Source of the DNA: Ectocarpus siliculosus | Taxonomy: Eukaryota; Sar; Phaeophyceae; Ectocarpales; Ectocarpaceae | Direction of reading: 5' to 3' | DNA: 64,000 nt | Assembly: GCA_000310025.1 (NCBI GenBank) | Contig: FN648327.1 | Location: 102,559-166,558 of the forward strand | Notes under the pieces: generated by a model | What the model was told of the DNA's origin: nothing | The model's database searches: none | Seen by the model: the letters and a program-made list of their open reading frames with translations, nothing else | Position numbers and translations under genes: made by a program | Part shown: piece after piece, positions 25,701 through 38,400 of the stretch | Numbering within the stretch: position 1 is the first letter of the stretch | How the letters are laid out: every line of letters begins with the position of its first letter

Positions 25701-26685
25701 CTGGGGCAGACGGTGTCCCGTGAGCCCGACTTCAGCTTGGAGCTGCAGTCGGCCGTGCACAAGGGGTTCCTTCGGGCCAACGCAGAGTTTTTGCGCAAGG
25801 CAGAGAGGTTCTGCGCTAACGACGGTGGGGAAGCGGGCGTAGGGTACTGCCATCCTTGCGTATGCGGCGATCATACGTTGCTGTTGCTATCGTGCGATGT
25901 TTGTACAGGGTGGTGCGTGTTCCTACACGAACGATCTAAGGCTGCACGCACCAAATGAAGAACGACTTAGCATCGAAACGCCTTCGTGGGATAAGGCGGG
26001 AGGACGTCGCTAGCAATATCAGGGGCGGGCAGCAGGGCATGACGTAGGCACTGGCGGCGCCCGGCAATCTCGCTAATTTCTCTCTATCGTTGGTTCCGAC
26101 GTGCATGCTGGTACATCACCCCGCCACCACCACGACCACCACGACCATGACCCAGCTTCTTTCCTCATCGCTCGACCGAGAAGGTTCTACGGCGGTAACG
26201 GCGTTCGTGCGCGGGCGGCGCTTGGTGGTCGGAAACGTGGGCGACTCCCGGGCCGTGCTCTGCTCCGACGGGCGGGCGCTTCCGATGTCGAGCGACCACA
26301 AGCCGAACAAGCCGGAGGAGAGGAGGAGGATACAGGCGCTGGGCGGGCGGGTAGTGTACAGCTTTGGGGTCCCAAGGGGTGCGTGCAGACGATGACGTTC
26401 GAGCCCTACGTAGCAAGCAGCACGCGCCCAAGGTTCACGCATGAACAGAGAGCACACGTTGACATCGATTTGAATTATGTAATCTCTCTCTCTATGCACC
26501 TTCCTGCTGTTCATTTTCGGAAGCCTAGCTTTGCCGGCGGTTCTCCATTTGGACAGTTACACATGTGGGATTTGCGATGAGTGTCGTGTACCGAACCCCT
26601 ATTTGCTACGAAAGTCATCCCTCTATTCGGTCTATTCGGAATGGAGGTCCTGGATAGAATCCTCAGCGCTTGTTCCTGTGAGGGT

Positions 26686-26725
<40 letters not shown>

Positions 26726-29212
26726 CCCGCAGCAGGAACGTCTCGTAAAAAGCAGCGTCACGAGTCTTGTCCGAAGGTGGCACTCTTTGATGAGAGTGTG
26801 CGAACGAGATCGGAGATCGTATGTGGTGTAAGATGGGCCGCCGCGGTCAGATGGGAGTAATCTACTCTTCACAGGAAGAACAAACCCTTACTCAAGCCCC
26901 CCACCCTTCCTTCTTTCTTGAGCCACCACAACAAAAAGTGGTGAAACTGTAACGTTCGACGTTTCGGCACACCCACCGTCGAACCACATGAAGTACATGA
27001 AGAGGTCACGGCCCAAGCCAGTGACACTTGCCCCGAGACTCCCCAGGGTCCTCAAACACATCCCACGGCTGAACACCAAAAACCAAACGTACCCCCCCCC
27101 CCCCCGCCATCCGTGCCAATTGATCACGGCCACCCCAAACCGACCGACGAACCCGAGCAGTCAACGGCATCTTGGCGGTGTCGCGCGCCTTCGGCGACCG
27201 CAACATGAAGGGGGCCGTCAACGCCGAGCCGGATGTGCGCGAACGCAGCCTGGAGCGGCACGACGACTTCCTGGTGCTGGCGACCGACGGCCTCTGGGAC
27301 GTCATGACCAGCCAGGAGGTGTGCAACATCGTCTACAACTCCGCCCCTGACGTGGGTCCGCAGGTCTGTGGGACGGTTCATTCTTATATTACACTCTTCG
27401 TACCGCTGTGAGGGGCCTGGGACGAGAAGTGACGGGACATTTCACGCGATACTGCTGTGCCCTCGGACGCGCTGTGTCCGCCGGGGACGGATATGTATAC
27501 GTCGAAAACGTTGGCGGCGTTTCTATCAGGCATTTCCTAGTCCACAAAGGTTTTTCTTGTCGATCCTGTCTCACTGCCTCTGTCTCTCTCGCCCTGATAG
27601 CAACGTTGTTCGAAGCTCCCGGGAGTACGACTACGTTTCCTTGTGCCCAGTGTTGCACCTCTGCATCGGCTGCATAAGCCCAGCAAACGACCGCGCCAGT
27701 TGTGGAGAGATCAGACTACAACGTTTGCGAAGTTTAAGGCATCTTGGAAAAAGGCCCAGTTCTCTGTACCTGCTGGGCAATATCCAAACCAAACACGAGT
27801 CCACGACAATATGTCCTCTTAGAAAACCATATATCACTGGCCTCATGTTTCTCTCGCGATTGTTTGTTTTTGCGCGAAAGGGGTGCTCCGAGCTCCTCAC
27901 CACCATGGCGCTACGGAAGGGGTCACTGGACAACACCAGCGCGATGGTGGTCGACCTACGAGGTCTTTGGGATGTCGACGAGGGGGCACAACCGAAACGC
28001 GCGGGAAGCGTCGCCGTTGCTGCTGTGGATGCTGAGAGCGCCGGTACCGCCATCTTGAGACAAGAGCTTAAGGCGCTCTCGCCCTCTTACTCTTCGTCGA
28101 AACAGATCCTAGTCAATGGTGGTGGGAGTAGCGGCAACGGCGTCGAGCCAGATGGTGCCGGTGCCGCGGGGACAGGCGATAGGTCTAGGCCTTCTTCGTC
28201 GCCAGGGCTTTGGGCGTCGTCGCAGGTGCACGTAGTCGGAAAAAGGGAAGTTATGTTTTTCAAAAAAAATAGTACTTGAGTTGATATTTTGCCTACTTTC
28301 CTGCAGTGGCTTGCGTGCGTACAACATAGTCCGTTCTGCAGACGCTAACATGTTGGTATTGTCGCTTCGCTCACAGCTTAAAGTTGGAAAAACATTCCCA
28401 GCCTCAACCTCTCTCTGCCCGAGCTTCAACACTGTACGTTCATGTGTCGCCGGCGAAAACGACCGTGACGATGACAAAGTTGACCGTCGCCCAATCGACA
28501 TGTAGTCAATGTCCCCACCTACCCACCCATCCATCCTCCCTTGGGCCCGTCAACTCGCCGTTCGGTTGCGGGTCTGAAGTTGTTGGGAGGATCACGTCGC
28601 CCTCGACATTTCAACATCGTCCAGTCAGCGCAGTTTAGGCGACGTATTCGTGCTTGTTTCGAAAGTCTCTGGTAGGGTCCGACGATCCCGCTCAATAGTT
28701 TTTAATGGCCCTGAAGCGCCACGGAAGTAGCGCACATCGCGCCTCTCCCGATAAACGGCATTTATTCACCGTTCCACACCAAGAAAAACATAAATGATTT
28801 TTCACTCAATCAATACGGGGCTGCATTGGGCTGCAGCAAATATGTCGGTGTCTTTTCCTCCTCAACGCCCTGCGCCTGCTCAAGTTCGGACGCCAAACGG
28901 GAATCAAAATCGTGCCTTGGATTGTTACGTTCGATTCTTCAAGCAACCAGTGCATCGATCCATCACTTTTTTGTTGTATTTCCGTATCCAAACAAAGAAC
29001 AAGCAACGTACTGAGCCACGCCTTGCTGCTTCCGCCAGGCTCATCAGAACGGCAATATGGAGCAGGTCAACACCGTCCCCTCGGCGTGGAACTCGCTCGT
29101 GCCAAGAACGAAAGCCGGGGGGAACGGCGTGACAAACGGAGGTGGTATCAAGGGGGGAGCTGGAATCGCTAATGGCAACAGCGGGCGCTCAGGCCAGAAA
29201 AAGACGCAGCAA

Positions 29213-29244
<32 letters not shown>

Positions 29245-29704
29245 CCGCAACTTTTCTTCCCGCCGAGGAACAAGGAAAGGCCAACAGCAACAGCTTCAAC
29301 AGCAGCCTATCGTCGATGCTGACGGCGCGGCGATGACTGCGGGCACTTTTCCCGCGGCGGCGTCGTCACGCCAGCATCCGCAAGAGTCTGGGGCAGGGAG
29401 GGGAGGGGCAGAGGCAGAGGGGGCGAGAGGCGGCAGTACTGACTCGTCGATAGCCCCTTGGTCAAAGGCGATGGCTTCCAAGGCGTGGGGAATGAGCGTC
29501 GCTACTGGCTCGGCTTGGAGCTTTGCCGGCGGCGGTGGCGGTGGCGGTGGCGGTGGAGGTGGCGGTGGTGGCGGTGGCGGTGCTCCAGGTCATACCATGT
29601 CGCCATCAGGCCATACGAACAGTACGGAGTTGGCAATGAGTCTCTACGGTGGTGGTGGCGTCGGGAGTCGTTCTCGTTCGCATGCTCGCCGGTCATCGGC
29701 GTAG
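22773..29704 (+). CDS. PP2C (PPM-family) protein phosphatase
   Basis: A Mg/Mn-dependent Ser/Thr phosphatase. Exons: 22773-23645, 24844-24941, 25661-25838, 26156-26378, 27161-27363, 27881-28225, 29039-29704; GT-AG borders, all phases agree, 861 aa. The ATG is the first after an in-frame stop. Residues 1-265 are a Ser/Gln/Gly-rich leader. The catalytic domain runs about 268-560: RPYMEDEF (metal ligands E287, D288), FFGMFDGHAGG (D323), [39 protein letters not shown] (D500, D504) and [11 protein letters not shown] (D542). All expected metal-binding acids are present, so it should be active. The tail of about 300 residues has a poly-Gln run (near 29210-29240) and a poly-Gly run (near 29527-29580). 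No membrane segment or targeting peptide is evident. Weakest points are the start of exon 4 and the end of exon 3, chosen by phase. Confidence 0.88.
26687..26723 (+). repeat. CAG trinucleotide repeat in PP2C intron 4
   Basis: About twelve uninterrupted CAG units lie in the intron between exons 4 and 5 of the phosphatase gene. Since it is intronic it does not encode poly-Gln in the model. Confidence 0.9.
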
Positions 29705-32424
29705 AAGTAAAAGTAAATATTTTACTGCGTGTTGTGAATGTGAAAAGACGATTTTCTCCGCACGGTTTCCCCCCCCCTCCTGCGGACTCCCCGCCCCTCA
29801 CTGCACCTGCAGCGCCTCACAACAACGGGGCATGCCGATGGTAAAGATGGTATGAAGCTGGTGTAAAAGTTTATCCCGCGGGTAGATAGAATGGACGGTG
29901 GGCGATGTAACGCGACCTGGGAACGCGGCATTGCAGCAGAGTAGATGGTGATAGTGAATGTTATTCCAACCAATGGGGGAGGTCGCGGGAAGCGGTCGAA
30001 GTTTCGTGATTGGAGTGATGAGAGAGACCGGGGGGGGGGGGGATGGGCAGACCGACGGGCACAAATGATGGTACTCTGCAAGAGAGTGAAGTTGTTAGGC
30101 AGGCGGTAGCTTTACGAGCGCGTATGAATGGCGCGATCGAGGATGTGTGGTTGAGTTTCATTTCTGCAAACACGGCTGGTGGGACATTTGCCATTTTTGG
30201 AGATACTGGTAGGTGGCCGCCGGTACATTTTCGGATTGAGAAGCTCAAGTTGGCGCGAAGTTGAAGTTTAGCCTTGGATGCTTGCCGCAACATTGACGGC
30301 CCTTTGGTAGCAACAAGTTAGATGCGGTGTTGTTTCGGTCTGTTTGCTTGCTTGCCGTCAACAAAAGAAACGTTTTGACTGCACGCGGTTTACGAATTTC
30401 GGGTGTGATCTTTACAAGAGCTCACGAACAGCATCATCATCGTCAGTCCATCGAACGAGATGCGATCACATTCTTGTTGTGCATGTGCACCGCTTGGATA
30501 ATAAGGTCACAAACCGTACCACGTATGTCGCACCTCCGCCCTGGAGCTCGCCGGGGTTGGTTGTTGTGCGGAAGTTTGACAAAATCTACCCACACCAAAC
30601 CAGGACAACAACAGCAGCAACAGCCGACCGGGTTATTTGCAGGTTCTAGACCAGCAGTGAGCCGCATATTTCGGCAGCGGGCGCGACTGTCCTCCCAAAG
30701 GCACATTCAACAACAAGGAGCAAAGACGTTGGGGAGAGCACACGTACATAACGCTCGCCGTTGGGGGGCAGACCAAAGTGGCGTGCGCCCGTCGAACAAG
30801 TCAACACGAAAATGTGTGGCTCCTGTGGGCATGGAGCGTCATCGAGGGCGCACGCAGGACATAGAACCAAGAAACGAGTCGAGTCACAAAACACATGGAA
30901 CATTTTTCTATCGTACAACAAGACATCATGAGATTATACCATCGATCGATGCGAAAACCCCGTCATCCGCTACACACAGCAGTAGCATAACCTGCCCAAC
31001 ATACTCCCCAGCAGGCTCCTCTCTTTTCCTCTGGTCGTTGGCGCCCGCCCACATGTTCGCCCGATTACCACCCTACCACAGATCCGAGCATTCCCTACGC
31101 TATGTAGCTGGTCTACTGAGTTTCTTCCCCGGACAATCCGAAAACACACAAAACACTCGATCGTACGTACTCGTTTAGAGCACGCACCACTAAATAACTT
31201 GAGTCCCTCTCTTGAGCCCCTTCTGGTTCTCTCGCGGCGAAGACATTCCTACCTCCTACCGCACCTGCTCCCGGGCGAGAAACGGCTGTTGTGGCAAAAC
31301 TCCACTGGCAGACTTTGGTTACGCCTGCCGGCGGGGGTGTATACCCGCTCGTCCATTCTACGGACAATCGAAACATTCACAAGACCAACTACCTGACTCG
31401 ACGATGACAGTTGTTTTTTCTATTTCCCGTACACAGCACCTTCACGGCAGATGCTGTGTAGGTGGCACGCTCACCACGCAGCACGACGAGGACCAAACCA
31501 AAGACATCGAGAGTTCGGACGACAGGCCGGGCGACAAATTTAGCAAGAGAGCATGCGAGGGGATCACGTCCCACACTAACTACACGGAGAGGAGTATATA
31601 CCATTTTCTTTTCGTCAACGACGCCTCGCGTCGTAGACTATGCCAAGAAAAAACGTGCAACAACACCATCATCACTCGAAGAAACAAGAATACAACAGCG
31701 GCAACGCGGCGGCGACCGATCGTGGCTCGTTTCGCCCTACACACGTCTCGCCTCATCATGCCTTAAGGAACCCTACTTCTCCTTGGTGCTAAGGGCTAGC
31801 AGGGGGTGCGGGGCAAAGGGGCCTACTTTCTCGCCTACGTTACCAGCAACAACGCCGCGGTCTACTTCCTGCGAAGGACGGTCGAGAGAAACAGAAAATA
31901 CACGCTAACATCACAACCATCCGCAGGAGGAAAAGGAGACACGCTGCTACGCGGCGCCGGCCACGACCCAAAAAAAACGCCCCGCAGGTACGCCCACCCG
32001 CCCGACACTCCCTTCATCGTTTAGCATTTTCACACCCGAAACATTAACCCCGGCAACACACCCCGGCGGCGTGCCGGACAAACAGCCCTCATCCCAGCTG
32101 CATACCAATAGTGAGCACGCGACAGCCTTCAAACCCCAGCACGAGGCCCTGCAGCTCGGTCAGGAGGGGGGGTTAGGGTGGGGAACAGGTCGTCCATAGC
32201 CAACCCACACAACAACCCCTTCCCCCCCCCGGCCCCGCCCCACATTCTCATCCGTCCCACCGCACCGACCCAACCACTCCCAGCAACAAGCAGAGCCGCA
32301 GGCATCAAAATCAAAGGCAACCGTCGTCCGAGTGCAAAATGTCTACAGCGAGCCGTACCACGATAGGACAACACCACCCCGGATGCAAACCCAATTCTAC
32401 GACAGCGGGTCGCCGCCGCCTTTC
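29705..32424. other. Convergent intergenic region
   Basis: It lies between the stop of the PP2C gene and the stop of the minus-strand PHD gene, so it should hold both 3' UTRs. A plus-strand frame open over 30327-31178 lacks any recognisable domain or coding bias that I can see. No other gene is supported. Confidence 0.5.
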
Positions 32425-35400
32425 TCATCGAAACGAGAGCATCGCCTGCGCCGCCATGGTTCGCCTCTGGTCGTCCGCCACCACCGGTATAGACACGCCC
32501 CGGGGTTGCTGATCCTCCCCGCCTTCCGCTCCGGCGGCGCTCTCCTCTCCCTTCTGCCCCCCCGCAGCGACACCGCCAGTACCAGCCGCGGCCATCACCG
32601 CGCACTCCCCGTTGCTCCCGCCGCCGCCGTTCGCGAGGGCGGCGATGGCCGCTGCTACGATGTCGCCGTGGGCCACTACCGGTCCTGGCGGCAGCGACGC
32701 CTTGGGAGAACGGGGGGCGCCGCCTGCGTCAGCCGGGGACGGAACGGCGACGTCGCCGCCCTCAGCGGCGGCGGCAGCGGCAGCCACCGCCGCCGCCTGC
32801 TGCCCGCCCTCCTCCCCGACGCACACCTCTTCTTCCTCCGCCACCTCTCGGCCCTGCTCAGCGAGGGGGCTGTCCCTGCCGTTGCGTCTCTTGCTCCTGC
32901 GAACGATGCCGTGCTCGGCTCCAGCGGTGGCAACGCTCAAGCCGGGCGAAGCGGTACAAGCAGCGGTGGCCGCTGCTGTGGCTGTGGCCGTGGCGGTAGC
33001 CGCAGCCGCAGCGACCGTTCCCGAAATTGCCGTTTTTCTCTCCGGTTGTTGTACTACCCCGTAATCGGCTGACGGAGCTACAGGGGTCGGCAACACCGGT
33101 GCTGCCATGACCTCTGCAGGCTGGCGCGGTTCGACCTTCTCCCTCGTCACGACGCCGGCCCCGACACCGCTGACCCCTGAAACCAACGCAGAACCGTTGC
33201 ACGCGTTCCCGTTGTTGTTGGCGTGAGCTAGGGGGGGCGGGTCGACGGCCACCGCAGTCGGGACGCTCTGGCCGTTTTTCGCTGCATCCCCGACCTCCCG
33301 GTCGTCCGCAACTCCCCTAGAAACTGTCCCGGTGCAACCGGTCGCCGCCGCGGCCGGAGCGGCAGCGGTAGCAGTAGAAGCAGCAGCGGCAGCAGCGGCG
33401 GCGGTGTTGGTGGCGGAGGCAACGTTCCCGGACGGATCGTGTTGCGGCACGTCCACCGCCGCGCCTTGCACGCACCCCCCAGCCCCGTTTTGGGTTGCCT
33501 GAAGATTGTCGCTAGCGATCGGGTAGCCGGGCCCAGCGGTCATATCCCTTCTTTCCGGCAGTTGGCTGGCGCCGGCTTCGATCTGCGACGGTTGCGCTTG
33601 TTCCGCCGTCACGCCCAGCTCGTGCGACCGCCACCCTTCGATGAACCCCGCCGCATTATTCTCCCCAACCCCTGCCACCGACACCGCCACCGCTGCTGTT
33701 GTTGCAGCCCCGTCCGCACTGTTTCGCTCGCCGCCGCTGTGCAACGGCCGGGAGTCGTCTTCGCAGGCCGCCGCCGCTACCCCAACGCCTGACGACGCCG
33801 CTGCTGACGTGCAAACCCCGTCTCTCGCCGGCGGCGAAGGAGACCCTAGGCCGAGACTCACACCGGTGACCCGAGTAACCGCACAACGTTCAACTGCCAA
33901 CGTGTCCCCGTTTGGACCCGGCCACGCTATTGGTTGCTGCTCCCGGGACACCACCACCGCTGCCTGCGTTACCTCCGACTCCCCAAGCGTGGCAGCAGCA
34001 CTAGCAGCAGCCGGAGCAGCAGCAGCAGCAGGAGCAGGAGCAGGAGGAGCAACAGCAGCAAGAGCAGGAGCAGCAACAACAGGAACAGCAACAGCAGGAG
34101 CAGCAGGAGCAGCAGGAGCAGCAGGAGCAACACCAATAGCAGCGGAGGCTCCCTCCCCACACCCCGGCAGAGGCGCGCCTCCGTTCGTGTCCGCGATGAT
34201 CGTGCCGTCGACCTGACTGTTTGGTACCGGTGGTTGAGGTTGGAGCTGCTGCGGGTGCGGGTGCGGCGGCGAAGGCTCGTCGACGCAAGCGGTGGCGGTG
34301 GCCGCAATTGCGGCGGTAGCTTCAGCCACCGCCACCCTCCCCGCCTCCGCCGCTGCTGCCGCCGCTGCTGCTGTAGCCGTTGCCATCGGTACAACCCGCC
34401 CCGCGATTTCCGAAGCTTGTCCTGAGCACGTGTTCGCCCCTCCCTCTTGGCAAGCTGCCGCCGCTGGTGCTGCCTTGTCCCCCTGCTGTGCCATCGGCGT
34501 CGACCCGCCCCCCGTCTGAGCAGTGTTTTCGCCGGCAACCCCGGCAGCAACCGCCGCCACCGTCACCGCCGCCGGTGCTGTTGCTGCCGCATCCACAGGG
34601 ACGGCACCGGCCGCATGCACCACAACAGCCGGCTGGGATGGTGACGGAGGGAGGGTAGAATCTAAGCGGCCCTGGCCGACCATGACTACGCCATTCGTAG
34701 GCTGTGGTCGCTGCTGATGCTGGCTGTTGCAGTCAGAGAACACGTCATGCATGCTGCGGATTTTAATCTCCAGCCTGCGCTTTTGGTCTTCCAAGATGGT
34801 GCGCATCTCTACGAGGTGTTCCGCAATGCCTTCTCCGGTGACCTGCGCGAACAGACGGCGAATTCCACGACAAGAGGGGGGGGGTCAGAAACGATTTCCT
34901 CAAAAAAGACCGCGAAGGTCTACCAAAGAATGGTCCAGAGAGAACAGCCACGTACAGATGGCGGGGAGACCGGTCACATCACCGCCTCCACCGGCGGCCT
35001 TCACCCACATCACCGCACGATTCGAGGCACTCGCCCACTCTTTTACCTAACCTTTTCACAAGAGACACAACTGACACCACAACGACACCGGGAGCGACGG
35101 ACGGTACATACTGCTCGGCCAGACTAACCTGATCGAGCATCTTCATCTCCTCCACGCTCAGCACACGCATGTGCAGCTGCCGCAGCACCGCCGCCCCCGA
35201 CGTCATGGGGTACCCCATCTCGCGTTGCTGTGCCCCCCCCCCCCGCCGCTCGCCATCCAGGCTCGTCGACTTCCGCCGGCGCGGTTGGACCTTCACGGCG
35301 CCCTTCTCGCTGCCGCCGCCTGCCCCCGTCCCCGCCCCAACAATGCCATTGCCGCCGCCACCGCCCGATCGCGTGTCGCGGGAGAGAGCGTCACTGCTCA

Positions 35401-38400
35401 CGGCCCCCGTGGTTTGCTGTTGCCTCTGGTCTTCCGCGGTAACGCCCTCGGGTTGGGGCGTGGCGTGCATCGACTCGACCTGCAACATGAGCCGGGGCGC
35501 CCCGGGAAAAAAAATGCGATGAGAGCGCTGACACACGGGAGGCGCGCGTATCCTGGCTATTTTCCAGGCATCGATTGGTTTGCAGCACATGTGCACGGTA
35601 CACCGCACACAGACACACACGCGTTGAAAACATCACCACCCGCGTGGCCTATCCAGTTCATTGGGCAAACACAGCAAGGCATGAACGAACTACTGCCGCC
35701 GCTTACGGGAAAAACACGGGTAAGCGTTCGTCGCACGCAGCCTCGCGAACCTGGGGGGAAACCCCCAACATTGATTTCCATGCCGCGCGTGCCGTGCGGC
35801 CTCACCTTTCTCTTCGACCGTCGAACCGGAGCGGTGGAAACGCCCCCGCCCGCTCCCAAGGTCGACGGAGCGACCGGCGGGGCCCGGTGGTGCAACCTTG
35901 GCCTGCTGTAGTCGTTCTCGACCGCCGGTTTTGGTCGCTTAGAACCGGCCGAACGCCCCCCTCTCCCCCTCCCCCTGGCCCTGCCGCCGCCCCGCCCCCC
36001 TCGCGCTCTGCCATTCAACGTCTCCTTGCCGGCCGCCGCCCGGCCGCCGCGCCCGCCGGAGGAGCCCGGCGTCGCCGAAGCAGAAACGGCGACGGCGTCA
36101 TCGTTGCCGCCGCCTCCGCCCGCTTCCGCGTCGATGCTGTCCCGTCTTCTCTTGAACTTGCGCCCGTCCACCACGACGTCCTCCGGCTGAGGCTTCTTTC
36201 TCAGGTTGTTCGGCCTCCTGGTGGCATCTTCGGCTGCCGCCGCCGCAGAGTCGGGCGCCGCGGAGGGCGCTAACATCGTCGCCCTACCGGGCGGCAACGG
36301 ATGCCCCTGAGGCTCTACTGCCGCCGCCGGTGCCGCCGCCGGTGCCGTTACTGCTGCCGTACCCCCGTCCTCGTGAGCCCGTTTTCGTTGTCGAACGTTG
36401 GGTCTATCCATCGACGACGACGACGACTCAGCAGCGGCGGCGGCGGCCACGCCACCGCTATCCGCCGCCGCGAATTGTGCCGGACCCCGCCCTGCGGGCG
36501 CAACCGACGAGATCGACGCGGCGGCCACCCGCACTGCTGCAAAGGAAGGCGAAGAGGAAGATTGCGACATGGACGAGCATGCCGACAGCGGAACGGCCCC
36601 AGCAGTGGCCGCGGCCGCGGCCGCAGCGGTAACCGCACCCGTCCCCGCCGCCGCCGTGTGCACCGCCGCTGCCGCCGCCGCCGTCATTGCACCAAGCTCA
36701 TCGATCCGTTTCTTCTTTCTTCTGCCTTCCTCTGGCGTGTCCGAAGCCGCCGTCCCCGCCATCGCTTCAGGAGAAGCGCCTCCTCTGCCGCCCCTGCCGC
36801 CGCCTACGCCGTCACCGCCGCCGTTGGCGGCCGCCTTCGCCCCAGAACAATCCCCCCTCGTCCTGCTCCCGCCCGAACGTCCTCGCCCCTGGAGATCTGG
36901 CGGGCGGTCCATTCGAGCCTTACGGGGAGACATTGATGACTCGCTCGCGGGCGCAGGCCCGGCGGTCCCGCCGGCCCTCGGCGCCCTCCCCGCCCTTGGG
37001 GCGCTCGGAGGCCGGCTCGAGCGCGACCGGGCGGCGGCGGCGGCGGTGTCCCCGCTCCACTCGCCCCCGCCGGCGGCCGCGTGCTTCTCAGCCGGGGGGG
37101 GGCCTCTCCCAGGCCGAGAGGGGGAACCGGTTTCCTGCTTGTTCTGACTGCTGCCGTCTAGGGAATCCGGTGGTCGAGGAGTGACGGCGGCAACGGCGCC
37201 GCCGCCCGGGGCCGACGCCCCCGCTGCACCGTTCGCAGCAGCAGCAGCAGAGACAAGAGCCGCTCCACCGGCCGACGTCCTCACCGTCCCCGGCGCAGCT
37301 GCTGGTGCCGCCGCCGGTGCTCCGTCCTTCGTCACGAGACCCGCCGGGTCTGCCTTCCTTGCCGCGGGGTGCACCCAGCCCCTCTTCCCCAACGGCGAGT
37401 TTGGGTCGTTCAACGCTGCCTCCTTCGCAGCCGCCGCAGCCGCCGCAGCCTCCTTCGCCGCGGCCGCCGCGGCCGCCGCGGCGGCGGCGGAGCCGGTGGA
37501 GGCGGGGGTTCGCGCGTTGCTGTGCGATGTAGCGTTGGGTGATGCCGGCCACGGCGGCTGTGGTGGGCCGCGTGCGTGTGTGCACAGGACCGCGCAGAAT
37601 CCCAGGGGAACGTGGCGGCTATGCTAAGGGTGCTAAATGTGNNNNNNNNNNNNNNNNNNNNNNNNNNNNNNNNNNNNNNNNNNNNNNNNNNNNNNNNNNN
37701 NNNNNNNNNNNNNNNNNNNNNNNNNNNNNNNNNNNNNNNNNGCGTTTCGCGGGGTCGCCGGCTTCCCGGCCCCCTTGCCGCCGCCGCGCCCCTTCCCGCC
37801 ACCCAGAGCATCGAAACCCTTTGCCTTGCAGGTGTCGCAGTACCACTTGCCCTTGGGCACTTCGGTGAGCGGGGGGTCGAGGCAGTACGTGTGGTACTCG
37901 TCGTCGCAGTGCTCGCAGAGCAGGGCGAGCTCGGGGTCCTGCTTGCCGTAGCACTTCCGGCACGAGCAGAGCGGGCACATCATCACCTCGTCGTCGTCCT
38001 GGCAGAAGGCGCAAGCGGCGGTGTTAGCCCCACGCCCGCCGGTCCCTCCTCCCCCTCCTCCCGCGGCTCGCCCGGCCGCTTCTCGACGGCCCCCGACCCC
38101 GGCGACGCCTCCGGCGACGCCTCCGGCGCCACCAGTGCCGTCCGACGCGCCGGGCTCGGACCCGTCAGTCGGCTGTATGCTCAGGGCTCCGGGGGCGGCG
38201 ACAGTACCAGCAGCTGCGACGGACATCGCGGTGCAGCGCGCGCGGTGTCGGGGGCGAGTGAGAACGACGAAGCTGTGGTTCGAACTCGACGTCAGCGGAC
38301 TTTCATGCAACAGACAAGATGAGGTGAGCACTGATAGGAGTCCGTGAAACAACGTGTTACATATGCATATACGCAAGGAGCACTTCTATCCAACCCGTCT

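Noticed and set aside
30327-31178. 283-codon plus-strand frame in the PP2C/PHD intergenic region
   Set aside because: No domain, no conserved-looking segment and no partner exons.
32332-33072. Long plus-strand frames opposite the Ala-rich PHD-gene exon (also 33439-34717)
   Set aside because: They are shadows of a GC-rich, GCN-repeat minus-strand exon that is continuous over 806 codons and follows a phase-matched acceptor.
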